Of a stretch of 64,000 bases of DNA, positions 7,321 to 15,792 are shown piece after piece; within the stretch, counting starts at the first letter, position 1; each line of letters opens with the position of its first letter. Under the pieces are notes generated by a model. That model was not told where the DNA came from and searched no databases. It saw nothing but the letters and a program-made list of their open reading frames with translations. The position numbers and the translations under genes are program-made. The stretch lies in contig JAZQKK010000014.1 of the NCBI GenBank assembly GCA_045542115.1, forward strand, positions 367,330-431,329, read 5' to 3'. Source of the DNA: RGIG995 sp045542115 (GTDB lineage: Bacteria; Bacillota; Clostridia; Oscillospirales; UBA644).

Positions 7321-7797
7321 ATGGTCAAGACCAATGCAATGCGGATGCTGGATAAGGCGAAAATTGCCTATGAGCCGAAAGAATACATTCCCGACGAAAA
7401 CGACCTGCGGGGCGTTCATATCGCCCAGCAAATCGGTCTTCCGGCAGAGCAATGCTTTAAAACCATCGTGACCAGGGGGGACAAGACCGGACCGGTGGTC
7501 TTTTGTATTCCCGCAGACCGGGAAATCGACCTGAAAAAAGCAGCCAAGATTACGGGGAATAAAAAAGTAGAACCGTTGCACGTAAAAGACTTACCGGGAC
7601 TGACGGGATACGTGCGGGGAGCGTGTTCCCCTTTGGGAATGAAGAAAAAATTTCCCACCTATTTCGACGAAGCCTGTCTGAAATTTGAAAACATCACCGT
7701 CAGCGCCGGAATCAAAGGGTGTCAGTTATTATTAAAAAGCACCGACGTTATCGCCTGTGTTGGGGCGACGGTGTGTGATTTGACGGTCACAAAATAA
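7321..7797 (+). CDS. ybaK: Cys-tRNA(Pro)/Cys-tRNA(Cys) deacylase, YbaK/EbsC family
   Basis: 158 aa, standard length. YbaK hydrolyses Cys-tRNA(Pro) misformed by prolyl-tRNA synthetase, an editing function in the cytoplasm. Family blocks visible: KTNAMRMLDKAKI at the start, QCFKTIVTRGDKTGPVVFCIPADREIDLKKAA, YVRGACSPLGMKKKFPT containing the conserved GxxSPxG substrate loop, and SAGIKGCQLLLKSTDVI. It has its own promoter. The next gene follows after 26 nt and may be co-transcribed, though the two have no obvious functional link. Confidence 0.88.
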   Translation: MVKTNAMRMLDKAKIAYEPKEYIPDENDLRGVHIAQQIGLPAEQCFKTIVTRGDKTGPVVFCIPADREIDLKKAAKITGNKKVEPLHVKDLPGLTGYVRGACSPLGMKKKFPTYFDEACLKFENITVSAGIKGCQLLLKSTDVIACVGATVCDLTVTK

Positions 7798-7823
7798 AAA
7801 CAGGTTGGAAGGAACAAAGCAAA

Positions 7824-9026
7824 ATGGAAGCTCTTTATCAGGCGTGGAACGCCGCGTTTTCCCGCTTTTTCTGCCCGGAAACGGAATTGTTCTACGAGTT
7901 TATTCCCGAAGGAGATTTCTCCGCTTGGTCTCATCTTCCATCCGTGAAAGAAATACGAAACAACATACCAAACCCTTGTGGATGGGGTACGGGAATGGAG
8001 GATTCGACCCTGAACGGCGCCAGCGCATTGGATGCGGTGATCTGCGCGTACGAACTGACCGGGGATCCAAAACTCAAACCCCTTGCAAACGCACTGTTCC
8101 GTGGGCTTCTCCGGTGCTCTCTGCCCAACGGTTTTATTGCCCGCAGCATTTCGCCCGTGGACGGCCAAGCGCACTATATCGAAAGCTCGCGGGATCAGTA
8201 TACCCATTGGGTCTTTGGAGCATTACGGTTGTACGAATCTTCCCTGTGTGACCAAGAACAGAAAGCTGAAATCAAACGGGTTTTAACCGAAATCGCGGCT
8301 CGTTGCGAAAAAGACACGGACGAGAATGGAGAATGTCATTTACTGCGGGAAGACGGTTCGGTCGGAAAGGTCGGAAAACTTTGGGATGACGTTTCCGTTC
8401 ACGAATGGTTTCGTCTGCCTATGTTTTATCTAGCCGCGTATCACGTTTCCAAGGATCCCCATTGGAAAGAACTTTATCTCCGTTACCGGGACAAAGCTTT
8501 TTCCAATTCTCTTTCACCGATCCCCGAACGCTATAAGTGCTACGCGATTCTTCAAATGCAATATTCCCTGGGGGCAGCGTATGACTGCGAAGACGATCCG
8601 GTCTTCCGGGGAAAACTTCTGAAAAGGATGCAAATACTCGCTCAGATCGGGGAACAAAAAGCACTTGCCGCGGCGGAATATATGCGCAAAGAAGAACATA
8701 GAAACACCGTTTACTATTCTTTCCGAAAATGGGACGAGATTTCCCCCTTGTACTGCGAAGATTTCAACGGATACCGTTACGAAAATCCCGGGCAAAGCGA
8801 ACGAAAAGAAAATGCGGCGTTCTACCCTATCCGCTCCGTGGGAGAGGGTGCTTGCATTGCCGCCCTCTGCCCCGGATATACCGTTTCGGAAGGTCTTTTT
8901 GAATCTTTAAGTTTTCTCTTGAATGAACTGGATTTTTCCAGATATCCAAACGTGTACGCCCCCCTTCTGCTCTCCTGCGGATACATCACCTGTCTAAAAC
9001 ACAGAAAAAGCAGCACAACCCCTTGA
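7824..9026 (+). CDS. unrecognised 400-aa cytoplasmic protein, possible alpha/alpha-toroid enzyme
   Basis: No signal peptide or membrane segment. The sequence is a succession of amphipathic helices interrupted by Trp/Gly/Asp-rich loops (NPCGWGTGMEDSTLNG, HYIESSRDQYTHWVFGALRLY, LWDDVSVHEWFRLPMFYLAAYH), the style of six-hairpin (alpha/alpha)6 glycosidases, epimerases and lyases. The conserved-looking acids Asp/Glu and the ESSRDQYTHW block might form an active site. I do not recognise a named family. It follows ybaK by 26 nt behind GGAAGGAA. Its TGA lies inside the -35 box of the ileS leader promoter. Confidence 0.6.
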   Translation: MEALYQAWNAAFSRFFCPETELFYEFIPEGDFSAWSHLPSVKEIRNNIPNPCGWGTGMEDSTLNGASALDAVICAYELTGDPKLKPLANALFRGLLRCSLPNGFIARSISPVDGQAHYIESSRDQYTHWVFGALRLYESSLCDQEQKAEIKRVLTEIAARCEKDTDENGECHLLREDGSVGKVGKLWDDVSVHEWFRLPMFYLAAYHVSKDPHWKELYLRYRDKAFSNSLSPIPERYKCYAILQMQYSLGAAYDCEDDPVFRGKLLKRMQILAQIGEQKALAAAEYMRKEEHRNTVYYSFRKWDEISPLYCEDFNGYRYENPGQSERKENAAFYPIRSVGEGACIAALCPGYTVSEGLFESLSFLLNELDFSRYPNVYAPLLLSCGYITCLKHRKSSTTP

Positions 9027-9051
9027 CAAACGATGAAAAGCGTGATATAAT
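9023..9051 (+). promoter_or_regulatory. sigma-A promoter for the ileS leader
   Basis: Perfect TTGACA (9023-9028) and TATAAT (9046-9051) with 17 bp spacing. The -35 box contains the TGA stop (9024-9026) of the preceding gene. Confidence 0.85.
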
Positions 9052-9084
9052 ATATGATATATTTTTAAAATTAAAAAACTGAAC

Positions 9085-9337
9085 CGAAAAGCTGTGACGA
9101 AGACAGTAATTTCACACGGAAATGGAAAGCGAGCCGGGGACGGTGTGAGCCCGGTGCAGAGTACCGTGAAACGAAGATCCCTTCCGAGCTGCGTGCCCAA
9201 CGGGTCGCAAACCTGTGACCTCAGTAAGTTCCGCCGGAATCCCACCGTAAAGGGGAAGCATATGCACGTATGTGAAATGGGTGGTTAAGCGAAGTTTCCC
9301 TTCGTCCCGTTGCTGCGGGGCGAAGGATTTTTGTTTT
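9085..9337 (+). promoter_or_regulatory. T-box leader, isoleucine (specifier ATC)
   Basis: The transcript between promoter and ileS has T-box architecture. It has a stem I entry GACGAAGACAGTA, a distal part AAAGCGAGCCGGGG...GTGAGCCCGGT, a specifier region CGAAGATCCCTTCCGAGCTGCG with ATC at 9177-9179, and the T-box GGGTGGTTAAGCG at 9279-9291. The TGGT bulge complements ACCA, the 3' end of tRNA-Ile with discriminator A. A terminator follows. Uncharged tRNA-Ile should stabilise the antiterminator and raise ileS expression. The T-box core deviates slightly (TTAAGCG rather than ACCGCG). Confidence 0.88.
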
Positions 9338-9338
9338 T
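9299..9338 (+). terminator. T-box terminator
   Basis: Stem CCTTCGTCCCG (9299-9309) with CGGGGCGAAGG (9316-9326), then ATTTTTGTTTTT. The 5' arm overlaps the sequence downstream of the T-box element, allowing the alternative antiterminator. Confidence 0.85.
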
Positions 9339-9370
9339 CGGGAAGGTTAAACGACTACGGAGGAAATGCT

Positions 9371-12300
9371 ATGTACGAAAAAGTCTCGGGCGATTTGAAT
9401 TTCGTCGACAGAGAAAAGAAAATCGAAGAATTTTGGGCGAAGAACCAGATCTTCGAAAAAAGCGTGGACCAGCGGAAGGACGGAGAATATTTCACCTTCT
9501 ACGACGGCCCCCCCACCGCCAACGGCAAACCCCATATCGGTCACGTTTTGACCCGGGTCATCAAAGACACCATTCCCCGCTACAAGGCAATGAAGGGGAA
9601 TTTCACCGTCCGGAAAGCCGGATGGGATACCCACGGTCTGCCCGTAGAATTGGAAGTGGAAAAGAAGCTTGGTCTGGATGGCAAAGAACAGATTGAAGAA
9701 TACGGTCTGGAACCTTTCATCAAAGAATGTAAGGAAAGCGTCTGGAAATATAAGGGAATGTGGGAAGATTTCTCCGATACCGTCGGCTATTGGGCGGATA
9801 TGAAGGACCCCTACGTAACCTACGACAACAACTTCATCGAATCCGAATGGTGGGCGTTGAAGCAGATTTGGGAAAAGGGCCTTTTGTATAAAGGCTTTAA
9901 AATCGTGCCCTACTGCCCCCGTTGCGGAACCCCCCTGTCCAGCCACGAGGTCGCACAGGGATATAAGAGCGTAAAAGAACGGTCCGCCGTGGTCCGCTTT
10001 AAGGCGGTAGGAGAAGACGCCTATTTCTTGGCCTGGACCACCACTCCCTGGACGTTGCCTTCTAACGTTGCTTTATGTGTCAACCCCGACGACACCTACT
10101 GCAAGGTCAAGGCCGCCGACGGTTACGTTTATTATATGGCCGAGGCTCTGTTGGATACGGTTTTGGGCAAACTGTCAGAAGACGGTCCTGCCTATGAAGT
10201 TCTGGAAACCTATCAGGGCAAAGACCTGGAATACAAGGAATACGAACCCCTCTTCGCCTGTGCCGCCAACCTTGCGGAAAAACAGCATAAGAAGGGCCAC
10301 TATATCACCTGTGACGGCTACGTTACGATGGCCGACGGTACGGGTATCGTTCATATCGCTCCCGCCTTCGGGGAAGACGACGCCAAAGTCGGTCGCAAAT
10401 ACGACCTGCCCTTTGTTCAGTTTGTAGACGGTGCCGGGAATATGACCGAAGACACCCCCTATGCCGGGAAATTCGTCAAAGACGCCGACCCCTTGGTTTT
10501 GATGGATCTGGACAAAGAAGGAAAACTCTTCGACGCTCCCAAATTTGAGCACGAATATCCCTTCTGCTGGCGGTGTGACACCCCGTTGATCTACTATGCT
10601 CGGGAATCTTGGTTCATCAAGATGACCGCCGTAAAAGACGACCTTCTGAAAAACAACGCCACCATCAATTGGATGCCCGAAAATATCGGCACCGGTCGGT
10701 TTGGAGATTGGTTGAAGAACGTTCAGGACTGGGGTATCAGCCGGAACCGTTATTGGGGAACGCCCCTCAACATTTGGACCTGTGACTGCGGCCACCAACA
10801 CGCCATCGGCTCCATTGAAGAATTGAAATCTCTGTCGGACAACTGTCCCGACGACGTGGAACTGCACCGTCCTTATATTGACGCTGTGACCATCAAATGT
10901 CCCCATTGCGGCAAAGAAATGCACCGGGTGCCCGAAGTTATCGACTGTTGGTTCGACTCGGGGGCAATGCCCTTCGCCCAATGGCACTATCCCTTTGAAA
11001 ACAAAGAAATCTTCGATAAGACCTTCCCTGCTGATTTTATCAGTGAAGGGGTGGACCAGACCCGTGGGTGGTTCTATTCCCTGCTGGCTATCTCTACCCT
11101 GTTGTTCAACAAGGCCCCCTACAAGAACGTTATCGTTCTGGGACACGTACAGGATGCGGACGGTCAGAAGATGTCCAAATCCAAGGGCAACGCCGTAGAC
11201 CCCTTCGACGCCCTGCAAAAGCACGGGGCCGACGCCATTCGTTGGTATTTCTATTCCAACTCCGCGCCCTGGCTTCCCAACCGGTTCCACCACGCCGCCG
11301 TCACCGAAGGACAGCGGAAATTTATGGGAACGCTTTGGAACACCTACGCATTCTTTGTTCTTTACGCCAACATCGACGGCTTTGACGCCACCAAGTATAC
11401 CTTGGATTACGACAAACTGAGCGTAATGGATAAGTGGATGATTTCCAAATTGAATACCTTAATCAAGACCACCGACGATTATATGAGCAACTACAAAATT
11501 ACCGAAGTTGCCCGGGCAATGCAATCGTTTGTGGACGATATGAGTAACTGGTACGTCCGCCGCAGCCGGGAACGGTTCTGGGCTAAGGGTATGGAACAGG
11601 ATAAGATCAACGCTTATATGACCTTGTACACCGTTCTTACCACCTTCTGCAAGCTGGCGGCTCCCCTGGTTCCCTTCGTCACCGAAGATATTTATCAAAA
11701 TCTGGTCCGCAGCATTGACAAGACCGCTCCCGAAAGTATCCATCTGTGCGATTATCCCGTGGCCAACGAGGCTTGGATCAACGCCGATATGGAAGGAGAA
11801 ATGGACGAAGTTCTTCAAGTGGTCACTTTGGGCAGAAACTGCCGGAACGCCGCAAACATCAAGAACCGTCAGCCCATCGCCGCAATGTACGTGAAGGGCG
11901 ACCGGGAACTGGGCGAAGATTACAAGGCCATCGTTGCCGATGAATTGAACGTTCGGGAAGTGAAGATGGCGGAAAACGTGAAGCAATTCCTCTCGTATTC
12001 CTTCAAGCCCCAGTTGAAGACCGTCGGTCCCAAATACGGCAAATTCCTCAACGGGATCCGCACCGCATTGACGGAACTGAACGGTTCCGAAGCAATGGAG
12101 GAACTGGAAGCAAATGACTGTCTGAAATTGCATCTGGACGGCACGGAGATCGTACTGACGCGAGATGACCTTCTGATTGAATCGGCTCAGACGGCGGGGT
12201 ACGAATCCTGTACCGACAACGGCGTTACCGTGGTTCTCGACACGACGCTGACGCCGGAACTGATCGAAGAAGGCTTTGTCCGGGAAATCATCAGTAAAGT

Positions 12301-12523
12301 TCAGACGATGCGGAAAGAATCGGGCTTTGAAGTGACCGACCATATCGCCGTTTACGTCTTCGGAAACGACACCATCGCCGACCTGTTCCAAAAGAACGAA
12401 GAAACCGTGAAGGGTGAAGTTCTCGCGGAAGAAGTCCGGTACACCGAACCCACGGCCGAGGAACACGCAAAGGCCTGGAACATCAACGGAGAAAACGTGA
12501 CTCTGGGCGTAAAAGTAATCTAA
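9371..12523 (+). CDS. ileS: isoleucyl-tRNA synthetase, type 2
   Basis: 1050 aa. The class I signatures are HIGH at residues 55-58 and KMSKS around residue 599 (GQKMSKSKGN). The editing domain begins near LAWTTTPWTLPSNVALC, and a CxxC pair is seen in YCPRCGTPLSSHEVAQGY. The length and the GWDTHGLPVELEVEKKLG and SSHEVAQGY blocks fit the eukaryote-like IleRS2 group rather than the about 920-aa bacterial IleRS1. IleRS2 enzymes are often naturally mupirocin resistant; that is inference here. The start at ATG 9371 follows GGAGGAAA. Regulated by the T-box upstream. Confidence 0.95.
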   Translation: MYEKVSGDLNFVDREKKIEEFWAKNQIFEKSVDQRKDGEYFTFYDGPPTANGKPHIGHVLTRVIKDTIPRYKAMKGNFTVRKAGWDTHGLPVELEVEKKLGLDGKEQIEEYGLEPFIKECKESVWKYKGMWEDFSDTVGYWADMKDPYVTYDNNFIESEWWALKQIWEKGLLYKGFKIVPYCPRCGTPLSSHEVAQGYKSVKERSAVVRFKAVGEDAYFLAWTTTPWTLPSNVALCVNPDDTYCKVKAADGYVYYMAEALLDTVLGKLSEDGPAYEVLETYQGKDLEYKEYEPLFACAANLAEKQHKKGHYITCDGYVTMADGTGIVHIAPAFGEDDAKVGRKYDLPFVQFVDGAGNMTEDTPYAGKFVKDADPLVLMDLDKEGKLFDAPKFEHEYPFCWRCDTPLIYYARESWFIKMTAVKDDLLKNNATINWMPENIGTGRFGDWLKNVQDWGISRNRYWGTPLNIWTCDCGHQHAIGSIEELKSLSDNCPDDVELHRPYIDAVTIKCPHCGKEMHRVPEVIDCWFDSGAMPFAQWHYPFENKEIFDKTFPADFISEGVDQTRGWFYSLLAISTLLFNKAPYKNVIVLGHVQDADGQKMSKSKGNAVDPFDALQKHGADAIRWYFYSNSAPWLPNRFHHAAVTEGQRKFMGTLWNTYAFFVLYANIDGFDATKYTLDYDKLSVMDKWMISKLNTLIKTTDDYMSNYKITEVARAMQSFVDDMSNWYVRRSRERFWAKGMEQDKINAYMTLYTVLTTFCKLAAPLVPFVTEDIYQNLVRSIDKTAPESIHLCDYPVANEAWINADMEGEMDEVLQVVTLGRNCRNAANIKNRQPIAAMYVKGDRELGEDYKAIVADELNVREVKMAENVKQFLSYSFKPQLKTVGPKYGKFLNGIRTALTELNGSEAMEELEANDCLKLHLDGTEIVLTRDDLLIESAQTAGYESCTDNGVTVVLDTTLTPELIEEGFVREIISKVQTMRKESGFEVTDHIAVYVFGNDTIADLFQKNEETVKGEVLAEEVRYTEPTAEEHAKAWNINGENVTLGVKVI

Positions 12524-12529
12524 ACGTCT

Positions 12530-12562
12530 CTCCCCCGGCCAATTGACCGGGGGAGTTTTTCC
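12530..12562 (+). terminator. terminator of ileS
   Basis: 9-bp GC-rich stem CTCCCCCGG/CCGGGGGAG with an 8-nt loop and TTTTT, 6 nt after the ileS stop. Confidence 0.85.
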
Positions 12563-12575
12563 AAAGGAGAAGGCT

Positions 12576-13556
12576 ATGCCAAAATCCAGAAATCAAAAAT
12601 TAAAATTGCCTTGCCTGATTCGGATTTTGAAAGAAAAAACCGATGAAGACCACGGTCTTTCCGCAGAAGAATTGATTCGAGAATTAAACCGATATGGTAT
12701 AGAAGCGGAACGAAAAAGCATCTACGACGATATCGCACTGCTGCAAGACGGCCTTGGAATGGTCATCGAACACGACCGGGCCAAGGGGTATCGGTTGGTC
12801 GAACAGGAATTGGATCTTCCGGAATTGAAAATGCTGGTGGATGCGGTGCAGTCCAGCAAGTTTATTTCGGTCTCCAAAAGCGAAGATCTGATTCGAAAAC
12901 TGAAAGGGCTGACAAGCGAGCACAAGGCCCGGCAGTTGCAACGGCAAGTCACCGTAAAAAACCGCATCAAATCAATGAATAATACCACCGTCTATTCCAT
13001 AGATACCATCCACAACGCCATCTTAAACGACCGGCAAATTACCTTCCAATATTGGGGCTGGACCCCAAACAAAGAGCAAGCGGCTCGCCACGGAGGGAAA
13101 AAATACCGGATTTCCCCCTGGATGCTGTTATGGGACGACGAATATTACTATTTGGTGGCCTACGATGAAGAAAAGGCACAAATTCGCCATTACCGTGTAG
13201 ATCGGATGCGAACCGTCACCCAAACGGAGCAACGCCGAAACGGCCGGGAGGCATTTGAAAAAATCGACGTTGCAGAATATTCCAGCGGCGTGTTCGGAAT
13301 GTTCGGAGGCGAAATTACCCACGTAACCTTCCGTTGCAAAGATTCGATGGCCGACGTTGTCCTGGACCGATTCGGCCAAGACGTGATGATGACACCGCAA
13401 CAAGACGGATTTCAATTCCACGCGGACATCAACGTTTCCCCGCAATTCTTCGGGTGGGTGGCATCCTTCGGCGGAGATATTCAGATCACCGCTCCGAAAA
13501 CGACCGTAGACGCCTTCCGGCAACATCTGGCCGAGGCTCTGAATCAATATCAATAA
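12576..13556 (+). CDS. WYL-domain transcriptional regulator
   Basis: 326 aa. The N-terminal part (about residues 8-75) is a winged helix-turn-helix (LIRILKEKTDEDHGLSAEEL, YGIEAERKSIYDDIALL). The middle holds a WYL domain (about 145-225) with ISPWMLLWDDEYYYLVAYDE and HYRVDRM; in it Ser-Pro-Trp and the YYLVAY strand are typical. A WCX-type C-terminus follows. Such proteins sense nucleotides or other ligands and regulate diverse genes. The target cannot be read from context, as it stands alone between two terminators. The start at 12576 is preceded by AAGGAGAAGG. Confidence 0.85.
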   Translation: MPKSRNQKLKLPCLIRILKEKTDEDHGLSAEELIRELNRYGIEAERKSIYDDIALLQDGLGMVIEHDRAKGYRLVEQELDLPELKMLVDAVQSSKFISVSKSEDLIRKLKGLTSEHKARQLQRQVTVKNRIKSMNNTTVYSIDTIHNAILNDRQITFQYWGWTPNKEQAARHGGKKYRISPWMLLWDDEYYYLVAYDEEKAQIRHYRVDRMRTVTQTEQRRNGREAFEKIDVAEYSSGVFGMFGGEITHVTFRCKDSMADVVLDRFGQDVMMTPQQDGFQFHADINVSPQFFGWVASFGGDIQITAPKTTVDAFRQHLAEALNQYQ

Positions 13557-13561
13557 AGAAA

Positions 13562-13594
13562 AACTCCGCAAGAACGAATCTTGCGGAGTTTTTT
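13562..13594. terminator. bidirectional terminator
   Basis: 12-bp perfect stem AACTCCGCAAGA/TCTTGCGGAGTT with T-runs on both strands, between the convergent WYL and NagB-like genes. Confidence 0.85.
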
Positions 13595-13600
13595 ACGATC

Positions 13601-14572
13601 TTAGTAACCGACTTTTTCCCAACATTCAAAGGGTGCAGCCAATTCTTCGGAAATGTAGACCTGCGTTTTCTTGGTCTGCAACATCGAAGAAGGAACGTAA
13701 GGCGTGACGGGACCGTGGGTAACCAGACGAGAAGTCATTCTCTGCCAGGAAGAGAAGGTTCCGTTGGTGGCCAGGGCGTGAACTTCAATGCGTTCTTTCG
13801 CCCGCATTACGTCGATAGGACCGATGGTTGCGGCCTTAGGAGGCACGTTGGCGATATCCCCGGACTGGCCAAAGGTACCGTTCAAAGAGTTCTGCAAAAT
13901 GGTCATCGGATGCAGGGTAACCAACTTGGCGGGCTGATTCAGCCATTCTTCAATGTCGCCGCTGCCGATAAATTCGGGGATGGGGTCGACGAAAGCCACG
14001 TGGCCGGTCCAACCGGGAGAGGTGGAGATAATGTCCGCACCGCCGCCGGAAATATCGTTGATAATCTTGGAATAATCGTTGATATTCTTATTGGTGGGGT
14101 AGTGAACGTTTTCCATCGGCATCCGCAGTTTGGGGTCGATCTGCATCACCAAATACTTAATCATCGAATGAACGAAGCCGGCTTCATAGGTTTCGGGGGC
14201 AATGTTGCCGTCCTGGTCGGCCCATTCGTCTTCGGCAAAGATATGAACCTTGGAGCAGTCCACCTGGAAATAGTTGATAAGCTGAGCCAGGGGGATATAG
14301 GTGTCGGGTTCGGGGTTGCCGAGAATCATCGTGAAAGTCTTCCCTGCTTCGGAAGCCGCTTTCAGGCGGGAGAACAGGGTGGCGATCAATACGGGATGGG
14401 GATTCATCATTACCTTGACGTCAAATTCGGGATGCCACCAGGGTTCACGAATCTCCAATTCTTTTCCGCTCATTTTCCGGACCCGTTCGCAGACTTCCTT
14501 GTCTTTGAAGGGGACGAAATCCGCGGGGTTAAAATTAAACTTTCCGGCGGGTTCAAAAATAATGTTACTCAT
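13601..14572 (-). CDS. divergent glucosamine-6-phosphate deaminase-like protein
   Basis: 323 aa, longer than classical NagB (240-270 aa). The NagB/sugar-P isomerase fold is suggested by the ordered blocks GNPEPDTYIPLAQLINYF, VHIFAEDEWAD and STSPGWTGHVAFVDP; the last corresponds to the GxGxxGHIAFNEP substrate loop. Canonical catalytic residues differ enough that activity on GlcN6P is inferred. Its ATG overlaps the TGA of nagA by 4 bp, which supports a joint role in amino-sugar breakdown. It could act on a different amino or keto sugar phosphate. Confidence 0.72.
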   Translation of the reverse strand: MSNIIFEPAGKFNFNPADFVPFKDKEVCERVRKMSGKELEIREPWWHPEFDVKVMMNPHPVLIATLFSRLKAASEAGKTFTMILGNPEPDTYIPLAQLINYFQVDCSKVHIFAEDEWADQDGNIAPETYEAGFVHSMIKYLVMQIDPKLRMPMENVHYPTNKNINDYSKIINDISGGGADIISTSPGWTGHVAFVDPIPEFIGSGDIEEWLNQPAKLVTLHPMTILQNSLNGTFGQSGDIANVPPKAATIGPIDVMRAKERIEVHALATNGTFSSWQRMTSRLVTHGPVTPYVPSSMLQTKKTQVYISEELAAPFECWEKVGY

Positions 14573-15711
14573 ACTTGAAACTCTCCTTTTAATATTACAT
14601 TGTGTACTTTCATTCGATAATCGACTACAACAAGGTCGGCCCGTTTTCCTACGGCGATCTCGCCCCGGTCGGAAAAACCAACGGCGGTTGCGGGGTTATA
14701 CGACGCGAAACGGAATACGTCTACCAGAGATGCACCGGTGTGCTTTATCATATTCCGACAGGAAATATCCAGTGTCATTTTCGACCCGGCGATTTCTCCC
14801 GCGTGGTCGAAATTGATGTCGTCCACCCCTTCGTATCCCGGAGGAATGGGGCCGTCACAGGCATAGGCGTCGGAAATCAGAATGATACGGTCATCCCCCT
14901 TGATCTTACGCACCAGACGGAGCATATAGGGATCCACGTGAATCCCACGGCTGTCGCAAATCAACTCTGCGTAGATTTCCCGGTTATAATTGACGGCTTC
15001 ATCCACACAGACCCCGCGACATTCCGGATATTTCACCCGGTCACCCGTGGCGTTGGTGTGATGGGTCCCGATGCGAAGACCGTACGGCATCAAAGCCTCA
15101 ATCTGTTGGGGGGATGCCTCACTGTGGGCTACGGTAAATACTGCGGAGGGATTTTTCGCTTTCACGTCCAGCACAAATTGGAGAATGTTTTCCCGTTCCG
15201 GAGCTACGGCCCACACCTTGGCGATATCCCAGGCAGCGTCAATGACCGGAGCGTATTTTTCCCGGTTGACCGGGTCTTTCCAAGGATTGGACTCCCGTTC
15301 ACACCCGAATTTGGGATTGAGATATGGACCTTCCATATAGACCCCGGCGATGTTTTTGCATTGGGGGTGGTTCATTGCTTCCCGGATAATTCCGGCGTTT
15401 TTCACGTATCCGGCAGTATCCCGATTGAAATACAACGCAGGCAATACCGTCGTCGTTCCGTGTTTCAGATGATGCTGAGCCGCACGAACGGGGTCTTCTT
15501 CAAAAAACACCGTTCCGTCGGAGTGGGTATGGATATCCACAAAGCCCGGGCCGACGTACAACCCTTCGGCATCAAAAACCTCGCATCCTTCGGGAATCGG
15601 GAGATTTCGCATTTCGTCAAAAGCGACGATAACGCCGTTTTCCACCAGCAACACGGCATCGGGAATAAAGTGGTCCCGCATTACCAACGTTGCATTCTTA
15701 ATGGCAAGCAT
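14569..15711 (-). CDS. nagA: N-acetylglucosamine-6-phosphate deacetylase family amidohydrolase
   Basis: 380 aa amidohydrolase. Visible elements: PGFVDIHTHSDG metal ligands near the N-terminus, GVYMEGPYLNPKFG with the metal-binding Glu, HHTNATGD, and LISDAYACDGP with the catalytic Asp. NagA removes acetate from GlcNAc-6-P, giving GlcN-6-P for the next enzyme. The start is set at 15711 after GGAGGT; the longer frame has no ribosome site. It is the middle gene of the Gfo/Idh-nagA-nagB-like operon. The sequence is a divergent NagA, so related N-acetyl-sugar phosphates are possible substrates. Confidence 0.83.
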   Translation of the reverse strand: MLAIKNATLVMRDHFIPDAVLLVENGVIVAFDEMRNLPIPEGCEVFDAEGLYVGPGFVDIHTHSDGTVFFEEDPVRAAQHHLKHGTTTVLPALYFNRDTAGYVKNAGIIREAMNHPQCKNIAGVYMEGPYLNPKFGCERESNPWKDPVNREKYAPVIDAAWDIAKVWAVAPERENILQFVLDVKAKNPSAVFTVAHSEASPQQIEALMPYGLRIGTHHTNATGDRVKYPECRGVCVDEAVNYNREIYAELICDSRGIHVDPYMLRLVRKIKGDDRIILISDAYACDGPIPPGYEGVDDINFDHAGEIAGSKMTLDISCRNMIKHTGASLVDVFRFASYNPATAVGFSDRGEIAVGKRADLVVVDYRMKVHNVILKGEFQV

Positions 15712-15792
15712 CCGAATACCTCCTTTCGGGTACGAAAATGAATCAAACGTGAGCAAGCCAAGAGATTCCGGGCCTGCTCACGAAAAAATCAA

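Noticed and set aside
9085..9337. cobalamin or other riboswitch instead of T-box
   Set aside because: Presence of AGTA stem I element, ATC specifier and GGGTGGT element, and the downstream ileS, fit a T-box only.
10175..11293. 372-aa minus-strand frame inside ileS
   Set aside because: Antisense to a conserved synthetase; no start signals.
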